Assembly (NCBI GenBank): GCA_012728115.1
Contig: JAAYFS010000012.1
Span: forward strand, 1-64,000
Direction: 5' to 3'
DNA from: Bacillota bacterium
GTDB taxonomy: Bacteria > Bacillota > Limnochordia > Darwinibacteriales > JAAYFS01
Length of the DNA: 64,000 nucleotides
The notes beneath the pieces were generated by a model. It worked only from the letters and a program-made list of their open reading frames with translations, was not told the DNA's origin and made no database searches. Positions 35,763-45,073 of this stretch are shown here, in pieces (position 1 is the first letter of the stretch; every line of letters starts with the position of its first letter). The translations under genes and the position numbers were made by a program.

Positions 35763-37070
35763 TTAGAAGCAAAACCCTACGAAAACACGCCAATTGGTTT
35801 TGTCATCAAACCTCGCTAGCAGATTGCCGTTATCAGATTCACCATACCTTAACTCCCAAAACCGTGCCGCAAATCGGCGCTTTAAACTAAAATATTGATG
35901 TTTTCGACTCGTCTGCGGTTCAAATTTGTACACATACGAAAGATCATAAACGCTATTAATACCGAGTTCAAAACGATACCGATGCAAGAAATGATAATCA
36001 AAGCGTAATGAGACATTCGGATTTGGTTTCCAAACCAAGCGGCCGATGGGGTAGGATTCTGTAAATTGAAGACTAAGATGAGTTCTATCACCATTCGCAC
36101 TTAATGAAAGACGAGGCTTCGGCAACCATTCAATGATTGCCGAGAAACGCACTGGCTCCTCTTGATATTCTATGCGCTGATTAAACGAAGGATAACTGGT
36201 CGTTCCATCGATATTTACCACATGTTCATGGGAATAGGTAAGAATAAAAGGCTCGGAAATGAAACGTATGTTGAACTTAACTCCCTGACGATTAGGAGTA
36301 TACAAGTTGAGATGCGTTAATGGCGAACTAAAATTCTTGCCGATATGATATCCTTCAAAATTAAGATTGAAATTAGGAGAAATTTTTTGGGAGAGTTTAA
36401 TGATACCAGCTAGATCGAACTGTTTTTCGATACTGCCTCGTGATAAATCATTTCTATCGATCAATCCGACAGACCAATCGACTTGGATTTTCTCTTTGAT
36501 TTTTCCGTCAAGAACAAAAACGGTACCGTAGTTTCTGCGAAAGTCCCAATTTTCCCGTTCATTAATTTGGACCCACTGTAAAAAAGATTCAAAAAACGCT
36601 AAGGTGGTTTTAATATCATAGAAACTACCTTGAAAAAACAGTAATTTACTTGGGATCCCGTTTTTGACGGGAGTATTTTCACTGATAAGCAAGGTCCAAT
36701 CATTATTGCTCTTAAAAAGTAACTGTAATGCATTAGGATAAAAGTTGCTTTGCCTTAAAACTCGAAACGAATCCTTAGAAGTTAAATGAGGGGCATTGTA
36801 GAGTAATTGCAAGACACCATGCCGATTATTCCACTCCCATCGCCACTTAGTCCATGCTAACGTATTGTTTGAATAACTAACCTTGCCAGAAACAATTTGA
36901 TGTGAGTTAAGTTGATGATTTAAAGCTAATTGAATCGAGCTATCCAATCTAAAAGTATCAAGCTCAAGCATCGCTTCGTAATCTAATCCGATATCAGTCT
37001 GAGCTAAAGCTTCTAATGGAAGAATTAAAAGAAGGATTAGGAAAACAAAAAAGACTCCACGGATAGACAA
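35763..37070 (-). CDS. Secreted beta-strand-rich protein, candidate outer-membrane beta-barrel
   Basis: No family recognised. A 435-residue protein starting at TTG 37070 with AAAGGAGAG correctly spaced; an ATG 51 nt upstream lacks a spaced site. Residues about 5-23 form a signal peptide ending ALAQ. The rest has no membrane helix but many short strands alternating polar and aromatic/hydrophobic residues (for example FRVLRQSNFYPNALQLLF, SLSANGDRTHLSLQF, VSLRFDYHFLHRYRFELG), rich in Trp, Tyr, Phe, Arg and Asn. The final residue is Phe in WRVFVGFCF. These are hallmarks of porin-like barrels and imply an outer membrane (inference). It lies between an M16 protease gene and ymxH. Confidence 0.6.
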   Translation of the reverse strand: MSIRGVFFVFLILLLILPLEALAQTDIGLDYEAMLELDTFRLDSSIQLALNHQLNSHQIVSGKVSYSNNTLAWTKWRWEWNNRHGVLQLLYNAPHLTSKDSFRVLRQSNFYPNALQLLFKSNNDWTLLISENTPVKNGIPSKLLFFQGSFYDIKTTLAFFESFLQWVQINERENWDFRRNYGTVFVLDGKIKEKIQVDWSVGLIDRNDLSRGSIEKQFDLAGIIKLSQKISPNFNLNFEGYHIGKNFSSPLTHLNLYTPNRQGVKFNIRFISEPFILTYSHEHVVNIDGTTSYPSFNQRIEYQEEPVRFSAIIEWLPKPRLSLSANGDRTHLSLQFTESYPIGRLVWKPNPNVSLRFDYHFLHRYRFELGINSVYDLSYVYKFEPQTSRKHQYFSLKRRFAARFWELRYGESDNGNLLARFDDKTNWRVFVGFCF

Positions 37071-37110
37071 AGAATTCTCTCCTTTGGCCATCTCCCTTGG
37101 ACGTGGAGTC
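37053..37110 (-). promoter_or_regulatory. Inverted repeat enclosing the start of the beta-barrel candidate gene
   Basis: GACTCCACG (37102-37110 read on minus) and CGTGGAGTC (37053-37061) form a 9-bp stem. The 40-nt loop contains the ribosome site and TTG start. The distal arm is followed by T6-G-T4, so the structure could act as terminator of the M16 gene and attenuator of the next gene. Confidence 0.5.
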
Positions 37111-37131
37111 AGTTTTAATATACCATATAAT

Positions 37132-38394
37132 CTAATTATTTCCAATAATTTGTTTAAATTTTACATCCCCTGGAACTGGGCCGACAAGGGCACCACACCA
37201 ATTCCCCAGATCAAGGAGTCGCTTGGCTAGGGAAAAGACTTCCTCTGAAGTCACTAGCGAAATCGCATCGATTGTTTCATCAACTTCCACCAATCGCCGC
37301 TCCGATATTTCAGCTTTCGCGACCCTCATCATTCTATTAACTGTACTTTCTAGTGAGAGTAAAAAGCCACCCCGAAGAAGACTTTTTGCTCTCTCGATTT
37401 CCGCTTCATCCAATTCTAGGGTTGCCAATTTCCTTATTTCACTCACTAAGATATCTAGTACATACTCATGATCGTCGATTCCATATCCCGCATACACTCC
37501 GAAAGTTCCTGTTTCTCGATAAGCAGAATGATAAGAATACGTTGAATACACTAAACCTCTTTCCTCTCTCAGTTCTTGAAAAAGGCGTGAACTTGCTCCG
37601 CCCCCTAAAATGGTATCGAGTAAGAATAGAGCGTACTTTTCATGATCATCTCGCGCTAACCCCTGCCCACCTAAACAAAGGTGGACTTGCTCAATGTCTT
37701 TTTCCTTGGTTTGAAAAACACCTGTCGCTGTTGTAATCGAAGTTCTTCGTTTAGCTAAATAATTTGACGGTAATTTGGAAAATGCATCGGCGAAAAGATC
37801 GATAATTTGCTGATGATTCACATTACCTGCTGCAGCAATAATTAAGTTATTTGTGGTATAATGCTTTTGATAATAATCGAGTAGGTTTTGCCGCTTAGTC
37901 TCCAAAATGTTTTCTTTTGGCCCTAAAATATCCTTACCTAACGGATGATTGGGAAACAATAACTGATATAAAAGATCATGAACGAGATCGTCAGGACTAT
38001 CATCATACATGTTTATTTCCTGAACGATCACACTACGTTCTTTTTCAAGCTCTTTATCTAAAAATAATGATTCCAAAATCATTTCTTTTAAAATGTCGGC
38101 CGCTACTTCTAGGTATTCATCTAACACACGCACATAGTAACAAGTATGCTCTTTCGCGGTAAATGCGTTTAGTTGACCTCCCGACATATCAATAATCTCT
38201 GAGATTTCTTTGGCTGAATACTTCTTGGTTCCTTTAAATAACATATGCTCGATAAAATGAGAATAACCTCGCTCATGGTCTTCCTCATCTCTACTTCCAA
38301 CCTCAAACCAAATCCCCAGCGAAATAGAGCGAACATAAGGAATATACTCAGTAACTATCCGTAATCCATTTGGTAGTTCAGTTCGTTGATACAT
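37132..38394 (-). CDS. M16 family zinc peptidase (MlpA/YmxG-like)
   Basis: A 420-residue insulinase-family protease. The inverted zinc motif HFIEH is at residues 46-50, with the downstream Glu expected in the ERSVIVQEINMYDDSP region. The C-terminal half repeats the fold (GGGASSRLFQELREERGLVYSTYSYHS). ATG 38394 behind GGAGG is preferred over an earlier start. The B. subtilis counterpart is mlpA, next to ymxH and spoVFA. The protein has no signal peptide, so it is probably cytoplasmic. Confidence 0.9.
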   Translation of the reverse strand: MYQRTELPNGLRIVTEYIPYVRSISLGIWFEVGSRDEEDHERGYSHFIEHMLFKGTKKYSAKEISEIIDMSGGQLNAFTAKEHTCYYVRVLDEYLEVAADILKEMILESLFLDKELEKERSVIVQEINMYDDSPDDLVHDLLYQLLFPNHPLGKDILGPKENILETKRQNLLDYYQKHYTTNNLIIAAAGNVNHQQIIDLFADAFSKLPSNYLAKRRTSITTATGVFQTKEKDIEQVHLCLGGQGLARDDHEKYALFLLDTILGGGASSRLFQELREERGLVYSTYSYHSAYRETGTFGVYAGYGIDDHEYVLDILVSEIRKLATLELDEAEIERAKSLLRGGFLLSLESTVNRMMRVAKAEISERRLVEVDETIDAISLVTSEEVFSLAKRLLDLGNWCGALVGPVPGDVKFKQIIGNN

Positions 38395-38591
38395 AGATAC
38401 CTCCACTAGACATCAGAACTCGTCTTTTCATCTCCAGGTAATTCAATTTAACTTGGCAAAATCCTCTATCCTTGATTTTCTAATATTGATGATTATTGCT
38501 AGAAAAGGGGTTCTTTAACTTTAGATTTTTTACTTAGTCTATGATACCATATTAGATGTTACTGGCAATATATATGAAGGGGGGAATTTGG

Positions 38592-39677
38592 TTGGCACAA
38601 AATATTCTTGTGACGGTATTAACCGTTCTTTTTTATCTATCTAGCCTATTGGGCGGAAACTCCGATCCGAAGACAACCCCATTGTTTGGGAACCAAAATC
38701 CAACAATAGTGAATCCACCAGCGATTTCTCGGCAAAACGACAAGATAGTAATGGGCTATATGTTCGGCAATCAATCGCTAACGAGTATAGATAAGAATTC
38801 ACAATTATTAACTAGCATTTCTCCTTGGAGCTGGTCAGTTGATAGCTATGGGGGTTTGAGTGCTAATTTTAATATGAACCAATTTGCTGAACTACTTCAA
38901 ACTGCTGGTAGTCAAGAAATAGAAACCTATGCCCTTATCCACAATTATTTTAATAATTCCTTTGACAGCAGAGTAATTAGCTCGTTACTCAATAATCCAG
39001 TTGCACGCAAAAACGCAATTGACCAGATTCATTCAACCCTGACTGCGTGGGGCATGACTGGTATCAATCTCGATTTCGAGAATGTTCCACCAAGTGACCG
39101 TGAATTATTGACAAGCTTTGTTGCTGAATTAGCAGAAAAATTACGAGCTGATGGTTTGAAAATCACCATGGCGGTCCCAGCAAAAAATACAGATAACTGG
39201 GAAAGCAATCATTCTGGTGCATATGATTATGAAGCTTTAGCTAAACATGTTGATCAACTCGTTATTATGGCGTACGATGAACATTATCGTGGCGGAGAAG
39301 CTGGACCAGTAGCTTCGATAACGTGGGTTGAATCAGTGATTGAATACGCTCTTTCTAAAGCGCCAAAACAAAAAATCGTTTTAGGTATACCAGCTTACGG
39401 ATATGATTGGCCTCAAGCTGGAGTCGCTACAGGTTTAACGTATCAACAAGCGATGGAAAAAGCAGCTGCCGAAGATGTTACAATCAGATGGCACGGCACT
39501 TACCGAGTACCATTCTATGAATATGGTTTAGGGAATCAAGTCTGGTTTGAAAACCGCTATAGCTTCCGTTATAAAGTTGATCTAGTTAATCAATACGATT
39601 TAGCTGGTATTGCAATCTGGCGTTTGGGTCAAGAAGACCCTGGAATCTGGGAAATAATCGAAAAGAATCTTTCCTAG
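38592..39677 (+). CDS. Secreted GH18 glycosidase (YaaH/SleL-like)
   Basis: A 361-residue exported protein with an N-terminal signal segment (about 3-22) and a glycoside hydrolase 18 domain. The catalytic motif appears as GINLDFENVPPSDRE, with the DxE acid pair. Other GH18 features: IMAYDEHYRGGEAGPVASITWVE and IVLGIPAYGYDWP. This form resembles spore cortex-fragment hydrolases YaaH/SleL, but no LysM domains are present. TTG at 38592 fits the AAGGGGGGAA site better than an ATG 36 nt upstream. It reads against its neighbours, so it may be an insertion in the ylxY-mlpA-ymxH block. Confidence 0.82.
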   Translation: MAQNILVTVLTVLFYLSSLLGGNSDPKTTPLFGNQNPTIVNPPAISRQNDKIVMGYMFGNQSLTSIDKNSQLLTSISPWSWSVDSYGGLSANFNMNQFAELLQTAGSQEIETYALIHNYFNNSFDSRVISSLLNNPVARKNAIDQIHSTLTAWGMTGINLDFENVPPSDRELLTSFVAELAEKLRADGLKITMAVPAKNTDNWESNHSGAYDYEALAKHVDQLVIMAYDEHYRGGEAGPVASITWVESVIEYALSKAPKQKIVLGIPAYGYDWPQAGVATGLTYQQAMEKAAAEDVTIRWHGTYRVPFYEYGLGNQVWFENRYSFRYKVDLVNQYDLAGIAIWRLGQEDPGIWEIIEKNLS

Positions 39678-39716
39678 AATACGCTGACCTACTACGAAAA
39701 TATCTTTGAAGCAAGA

Positions 39717-39752
39717 ATGAGACCTGGGTGCCTAGGTCTCATTTATTTTTTT
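39717..39752. terminator. Terminator shared by GH18 gene and pdaA-like gene
   Basis: ATGAGACCT/AGGTCTCAT stem (39717-39742) with a long T-run on the plus strand. It overlaps the stop codon of the convergent deacetylase gene. Confidence 0.85.
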
Positions 39753-40757
39753 AATCTTATTTCCTTTATCTGATAGCTTTTCGGACACCGTCACTAGTTG
39801 GTATCCTTTATTCAATAATTGTTCAATGATGATCGGTAGTGCTTCCGCGGTTGGTTGAGTTGGATGCATTAGGATTAGGGCACCATTACTTACTTTACCG
39901 ATAACTCGATCAATAATAACGGTCGGGGCTGGTCTTTGCCAATCGATGGTATCTACCGTCCATAAAACCGTTTTATAACCTAATTCAGCTGCTACCGCAA
40001 CAGTCTGGGAATTGAAATCTCCAGCTGGCGGAGCAAAAATATTAGGTTTCTGTCCCGTTGCATTCATTATGGCTTCTTCTCCTTCGAGAATAAGCCTACG
40101 CACCTCATCCGCACTCATTTGACTAGGCATACCATGCCAGCCACCATGGTTTCCAATTTCATGACCATGATCTGCAATCATTCTCGCCAAGGCAGGCGAT
40201 TCCTTAGCCCATCTGCCAGTCGGAAACCATGTTGCCACCACATCATATTGTTCGAGGGTTTCCAACATCGATGGAATAAACTCATTTCCCCAATCCACAT
40301 TGATCATTATACATACCTTCGGCTCAATAGTAGGACCGTTGTAATAGGGTTTGAAATGTTCCTTGGTAATCGATGGCAAGACTGGAACAGTGACAAATTT
40401 ATGATCTGTATTTGGCCCCGCTTGGAGAATTCTTTTGATAGTTGCGTCGATATCCACTACCATTCCAACTTGTTCAACTTCAACGGTACCATTATCCCAA
40501 TTCCATTTGGCATTACGAGCTTCCACTATTCTTTGCTCCGCCAACTCCGATATCGCATCATAAAGCTCACGTTCTAGCAGACCCGCTAATAAATATCCTT
40601 CAAGCGTTACTCCCTGCTTGACACCATATATCTGGCGTTGAAAGAATTCTACCACTTTTGGACCTGCTAATAAGGAGAAAATTATTGCTACGATTATCCC
40701 AGCAAGTTTAAGTTTTGTTTTGGTAATAACGAGAGAGAACCAAAATCTTTGTTTCAT
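39732..40757 (-). CDS. Polysaccharide deacetylase, YlxY-like
   Basis: A 341-residue protein with an N-terminal membrane anchor (about 15-33) and a NodB domain from about residue 150. The metal motifs are altered from the classic TFDDG: MINVDWGNEF, then HEIGNHGGWH, with FAPPAGDFNSQTV and LILMHPT further on. This matches the YlxY group, which lies upstream of mlpA in Bacillus. Deacetylation activity of that group is uncertain. Paired with a second deacetylase 3 nt upstream. Confidence 0.85.
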   Translation of the reverse strand: MKQRFWFSLVITKTKLKLAGIIVAIIFSLLAGPKVVEFFQRQIYGVKQGVTLEGYLLAGLLERELYDAISELAEQRIVEARNAKWNWDNGTVEVEQVGMVVDIDATIKRILQAGPNTDHKFVTVPVLPSITKEHFKPYYNGPTIEPKVCIMINVDWGNEFIPSMLETLEQYDVVATWFPTGRWAKESPALARMIADHGHEIGNHGGWHGMPSQMSADEVRRLILEGEEAIMNATGQKPNIFAPPAGDFNSQTVAVAAELGYKTVLWTVDTIDWQRPAPTVIIDRVIGKVSNGALILMHPTQPTAEALPIIIEQLLNKGYQLVTVSEKLSDKGNKIKKINET

Positions 40758-40759
40758 CG

Positions 40760-41539
40760 TTAGTTCTCCCCCCTATTCTTTTGTGTACCATCATGAGCTA
40801 TATAGTAATTCTCTTTATAGATAAGTTCCGATACTGGAACGATGTTATACCCTTGCGCCTTTAATTCGGGGATGATTCGACGGATCGCATCGGGAGTTGC
40901 TTTGGCCGCGTTATGAAATAAAACAATTTCACCTGGCCCGATCTTACTCATAACTCTGGAATATACTTCATTGGACGTGGTGTTTTGCCAGTCAAGCGAA
41001 TCAATCGACCATTGGATTGTATAATATCCGATCGATTCAGCAGCTTTAATAACAGTGTTGTTGTACTCACCAAAAGGCGGACGAAATACTATCGAATCCT
41101 GCCCCGAAAGGTCCTTGATCATTGCATGGTTCTTTTGCAATTCCTTAACCACGCCTTCGAAGGTAAGCGAATTCATATGTGGATGTGAGTAACTATGATT
41201 CCCTATTTCATGACCCTCTTCGGCGATCTTAACCACGTACTCGGGGTACTTATCAACCCAGTAACCTGCAAGAAAAAAAGTAGTTTTGATATCATGTTCA
41301 CGTAAAATCGATAAGATCTCATCCGTTAGATCTGTTCCCCAAGTGGCATCGAAAGAAATCGCTACCTTTTTTTCTTTTGTGTCCACTCGGTAAATTGGTA
41401 CCAACCTATTTTGATTGGTGACTGTCATAACCGCTGTTGCTAAAGGCTGATAAAGCCACGGTAAAAATAGTGCAACGAAAAGAGTAAAAACAATTAGAAA
41501 TAGATACGGCGCTTTTATTCTGAATACAAATACACGCAT
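40760..41539 (-). CDS. Polysaccharide deacetylase, PdaB-like
   Basis: A 259-residue membrane-anchored NodB-domain protein. Motifs: ISFDATWGTDLT (motif 1, as in PdaB), HEIGNHSYSHPHM (motif 2 with the HxxxH pair), RPPFGEYNN (motif 3), and LFHNAAKATP near the end. PdaB-type enzymes act in spore cortex maintenance. ATG 41539 behind GAGGGGG is preferred. It forms an operon with the YlxY-like gene and sleB. Confidence 0.85.
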   Translation of the reverse strand: MRVFVFRIKAPYLFLIVFTLFVALFLPWLYQPLATAVMTVTNQNRLVPIYRVDTKEKKVAISFDATWGTDLTDEILSILREHDIKTTFFLAGYWVDKYPEYVVKIAEEGHEIGNHSYSHPHMNSLTFEGVVKELQKNHAMIKDLSGQDSIVFRPPFGEYNNTVIKAAESIGYYTIQWSIDSLDWQNTTSNEVYSRVMSKIGPGEIVLFHNAAKATPDAIRRIIPELKAQGYNIVPVSELIYKENYYIAHDGTQKNRGEN

Positions 41540-41569
41540 ACGATTACCCCCTCGTGTATTCATATTCAG

Positions 41570-42166
41570 TTAGATAGCGAAGTTATGATTCCCGATAACC
41601 TTTATTACTGTCCGAGTTTCCCAAAAATCACGGTATCTAGTGATCCGTGGGTTATAAAAAAATAATGCCCCTCCCGATGGGTCCTCTCCTGCCAGCGCCC
41701 GTAAAGCAGCATCCCAGCTGGAATAATCAGGGAATTCTGGCAGAATATCGTTTTCTACAGGAGTGAACTGACCTGGTTGATAAACTACTTCACGAATGGT
41801 CGAAGGAAATGACGAACTCTTGACGCGATTGACGATCACCGCACCGACTGCGACTTTCCCTTCGAAACTTTCGCCCCTTGCTTCAGCATAAATTACTCTA
41901 GCCAGCAAAAGACGTTCTCCTGGGGTAACTCCTTCGATTATTTCGCTTCCGATATATCCTTTTGGTGGAATTAGAATTACATCACCCACCCAGATTTTAT
42001 TCGGCTCGTCGATTTCATTAAAAACAACTAATTCGCCAACTGTCACCCCATGCTTGCTAGCAACGTGGGTTAAAGTATCACCTGGTTGAACTACGTGAAA
42101 GAATGTTGGCTGTGCATAAACGGATGTTCCGAATAAGAATAATAATATTGTTAAGGTAAAAACCAT
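41570..42166 (-). CDS. sleB: LysM-SleB cell wall hydrolase
   Basis: A 198-residue exported protein: signal peptide (1-18, ending VYAQ), one LysM domain (about 22-67, HVVQPGDTLTHVASKHGV), and a SleB/hydrolase_2 domain (about 83-198) with the catalytic Glu in VIYAEARGESFEGKVAVGAVIVNR. SleB-type enzymes are lytic transglycosylases that degrade spore cortex at germination. ATG 42166 lies inside the dinG 3' end behind GGAGG, so the two genes are coupled. Confidence 0.9.
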   Translation of the reverse strand: MVFTLTILLFLFGTSVYAQPTFFHVVQPGDTLTHVASKHGVTVGELVVFNEIDEPNKIWVGDVILIPPKGYIGSEIIEGVTPGERLLLARVIYAEARGESFEGKVAVGAVIVNRVKSSSFPSTIREVVYQPGQFTPVENDILPEFPDYSSWDAALRALAGEDPSGGALFFYNPRITRYRDFWETRTVIKVIGNHNFAI

Positions 42167-44262
42167 TTTTCTACCTCCGATAATATTCTTTCGCTAGACC
42201 CTTGATGAACTTGACAGTTAGCGGGTAAAGCTTTAATAAAAAACTGACCATAATTCTTGGTTGCGATTCGCTGATCGCAAACTAGGATGATCCCGCGATC
42301 GTTTTTGGTCCTTAATAACCTTCCAAATCCTTGCTTGAATTTGATAATCGCTTGTGGCAAGAAGTATTCTCTAAAAGGATTCTTTCCGTCATGGACCATC
42401 TTTTCACTTCTGGCTGCAACGATCGGCGAAGTCGGCACCCTAAACGGTAGTCTCGTAATCACGACACAGGATAATGCCTCACCAGGTACATCAACGCCTT
42501 CCCAAAAACTATCCGTACCAAAGAGAATCGTATTCTCACTCTTTCGGAAATCCTGTAACAAATGATGACGGGGTTTATCCCCTTGCACAAGATACAAAAA
42601 CTCTGGAAATTTTTCCTTGGCGATGTCGACAGTTTGATTCATCAGTTTATAGGACGTAAAAAGAATAAATGCTCTTCCCTTAGTTAGGGTCAAGAATGGA
42701 GCGAGTTTATTGACCATGTTTTCTGCAAAGCTATTTTCTTCTGGTTCGGGTAAGTCTTTTAAAACCGCAAAATAGACTTGCTTATTATAATTAAATGGTG
42801 ATTCTAGTTGTAGAGTTCGCAGATCCCAATTTTCAGCTTCATTTACTCCAATACTCTCTCTAAAATACTTAAAACCGTTATGAACCGCCAAAGTAGCACT
42901 TACAAAAATCGCAGTTTCTAACTCAAATAAGAGTTTTTCACGAAGTAAGGGTCCAGGATCGATTGGTGAAGCGACCAAGGCACAGCTTTTATTACTTCTG
43001 CTTAAATAATAAACATAGCTGATATCATCAGTTTTCATTATAAAATCTAACTCTTCTCTAAAGACTTCCATCCGACTCAAATAAGCCCTACACTCTAGAA
43101 CTTTTAGGTTCAAAGACTCTTTTTGGTTTAAGTGTTCAAGTAATTTTATCAATTGGCGGGTGTTTCCTTCAAACTCGGATAATTGCCCAATAAACTCATC
43201 GTAAATCGTAAGAACTTGTTGATCAGATATCCCTGTCCGATACAGTAAACGAAGATGCTCTTCATCTTCACAATTCTCACTCATAAAGGTGAGAATCGCA
43301 TGAAAAAATCGTGTTCCTAAATCAGAAAAATGATTAACCTTGGCGAGCAATTGCCAGTCAATTAATTCAAGAACCTGCTTTTTTAGCTCATCGTTGGCTT
43401 TTACTTTCTCAACTATTGCTCTTAACTGAGGCAACAAACCACGACTTGCTCTAGCACGAGGACGAAAAAACGAGTTTAGTAAACGACGAAGTCGAAGTTC
43501 AGAGATTCGAAAGCCAAAAAACTCTGTAGCTATATCTTCCAAATTATGAGCCTCGTCAAAAATAACATGGCGAAAGGCGGGCAACACAAAAGTCTCATCC
43601 CATCCAGTAAATTGGCGGATTTGAACATCTGCAAGTAACAGATGATGATTTACGATAATTAAATCTGCCTTTTCGGCAGCTTGTTTTGCCTTCATTACTG
43701 GACATTGTTCAAAAAAGGAACAATCTTGTCTGATGCACAAATCCGATTCAGCACATATATCATCGATTAACTCTTCATCAGTAATCATCAAATCAGTAAG
43801 ACTATGCGCTTCACCTCTGATTACTTCATCGCTAAAGGTGTGCAAAAGCTGCTGAACATCCCCATCTAATTGATACACGATCTCTTGGATCCGTAGTAAG
43901 CAAGGGTAGTTACTCCATCCTTTTACCACGGTTGCCTGAAAATCGGCTCCCAGAATTTTTCGTAAAAACGGAATATCTTTATGTATCAACTGTTCCTGAA
44001 GATTGATTGTATTAGTTGAGATTATTATCCGCTTTTTCTTCGCCAAGGCATGACAAATCGCTGGATACAAGTATGCCAACGATTTCCCTGTACCTGTTCC
44101 AGCTTCTACCATCCCTATATGCCCACTGGTGAAGACATCATTGATAAACTCAGCCATCCTTACTTGTTCTTCTCTATATTCATAGCCAGCCAAGGAGCTT
44201 AAAGGTCCACCTAAACCTAGGAAATCTCGTGAAAACTGCAATTCTGTCACCTCTAGAATCAC
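42151..44262 (-). CDS. dinG: DinG-family ATP-dependent helicase
   Basis: A 703-residue superfamily 2 XPD-like helicase. Walker A is VEAGTGTGKSLAYLYP and the DEAH box is VIFDEAHNLED. Four cysteines between these (NYPCLLR, then CAESDLCIRQDC and EQCPV) fit an iron-sulfur cluster. C-terminal motifs FGTDSFWEGVDVPGE and KQGFGRLLR complete the helicase. The start is uncertain: a GTG at 44262 or a TTG at 44241 that fits the AGAGGTGAC site better. Followed by sleB with overlap. Confidence 0.93.
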   Translation of the reverse strand: MILEVTELQFSRDFLGLGGPLSSLAGYEYREEQVRMAEFINDVFTSGHIGMVEAGTGTGKSLAYLYPAICHALAKKKRIIISTNTINLQEQLIHKDIPFLRKILGADFQATVVKGWSNYPCLLRIQEIVYQLDGDVQQLLHTFSDEVIRGEAHSLTDLMITDEELIDDICAESDLCIRQDCSFFEQCPVMKAKQAAEKADLIIVNHHLLLADVQIRQFTGWDETFVLPAFRHVIFDEAHNLEDIATEFFGFRISELRLRRLLNSFFRPRARASRGLLPQLRAIVEKVKANDELKKQVLELIDWQLLAKVNHFSDLGTRFFHAILTFMSENCEDEEHLRLLYRTGISDQQVLTIYDEFIGQLSEFEGNTRQLIKLLEHLNQKESLNLKVLECRAYLSRMEVFREELDFIMKTDDISYVYYLSRSNKSCALVASPIDPGPLLREKLLFELETAIFVSATLAVHNGFKYFRESIGVNEAENWDLRTLQLESPFNYNKQVYFAVLKDLPEPEENSFAENMVNKLAPFLTLTKGRAFILFTSYKLMNQTVDIAKEKFPEFLYLVQGDKPRHHLLQDFRKSENTILFGTDSFWEGVDVPGEALSCVVITRLPFRVPTSPIVAARSEKMVHDGKNPFREYFLPQAIIKFKQGFGRLLRTKNDRGIILVCDQRIATKNYGQFFIKALPANCQVHQGSSERILSEVEKWFLP

Positions 44263-44281
44263 AGATTCAACATTCCCAACA

Positions 44282-45073
44282 CTAACCCCTTCCTAATCGA
44301 TCAAGAAAGTCCAACACTCGGTTAGACTCAATTAATTTGGTTAAGGAGAGTCTCTCACAGAGAACCTGCAAGCAAATAAGCAAGAAAACGATACCTAGCC
44401 GAAATAGAAGTGATGACCGTACCAAGTAAAGACCCAAAAATGCTCCTAGACAATTTGAACCGGTATCCCCCATCATCACCTGTTGGCGCAGATCCCAAGC
44501 CAAATATCCGAGGACTGAGGCGAAAACAATTAAGAAATCTACCGAAAAACCTGAGGTGATAAGTATCACCATACTGAAAATAAGAAATACTTTTCCTGCT
44601 CTTCCTGGTCGTAAATCAAATAAGTTTAAAGTATTTGCTCCCAAAGCGATTAATAAGCCATTAAGCATTACCTCAACAAGGTTTTTTGCGAGAAATGAAC
44701 CGATCAAGAATGCTCCCAAGCCACCAAGGATCGCCTTAAGCGCACCCGTAGTAAGAACGCCATTGCGCAAAGCGTGAAAATGTCCTCGAAATCCACGTGA
44801 TGTACGATCACCGCTAACATCATCAATTAAACCAAGAATACCAAAAAACACCAAAGTCACTATCCCTAGAAACTCAAAAGTACTCGACCGCTGAATCCTA
44901 GTAAACAGCAACATTAAAGGAACAGGTATTAAAATAAAAATAATCCCCAAACCCACTGGAACTTCGCGATTCTGAAAATTGAGGCGCATTAACGATGGTC
45001 CGAATGTATTTCTTAAAGGGGGCACAAGGATATATGTTCCAAACAAGCTTATAACCAGGAGAATTATTTCCAT
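44282..45073 (-). CDS. MraY/WecA-like glycosyltransferase family 4 membrane protein
   Basis: A 263-residue polytopic protein. Conserved acidic sites of the MraY/WecA/TagO superfamily are visible: GLIDDVSGDR (about residue 81), NTLNLFDLRPGR (about 145) and MMGDTGSNCLGAF (about 203). The protein is shorter than MraY or TagO. Substrate is unknown; it is paired head-to-tail with a GT2 gene and steAB, as in other Clostridia, which suggests envelope polymer synthesis. Confidence 0.8.
   Translation of the reverse strand: MEIILLVISLFGTYILVPPLRNTFGPSLMRLNFQNREVPVGLGIIFILIPVPLMLLFTRIQRSSTFEFLGIVTLVFFGILGLIDDVSGDRTSRGFRGHFHALRNGVLTTGALKAILGGLGAFLIGSFLAKNLVEVMLNGLLIALGANTLNLFDLRPGRAGKVFLIFSMVILITSGFSVDFLIVFASVLGYLAWDLRQQVMMGDTGSNCLGAFLGLYLVRSSLLFRLGIVFLLICLQVLCERLSLTKLIESNRVLDFLDRLGRG

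Noticed and set aside
38522-38590. SigE-type promoter of the GH18 gene
   Set aside because: CATATTAG and GATACCAT resemble -10 sites, but neither has a matching -35 element; the region is too AT-rich to decide.
40119-40577. 152-codon plus-strand reading frame opposite the YlxY-like gene
   Set aside because: Antisense shadow with no ribosome site and no plausible domain.
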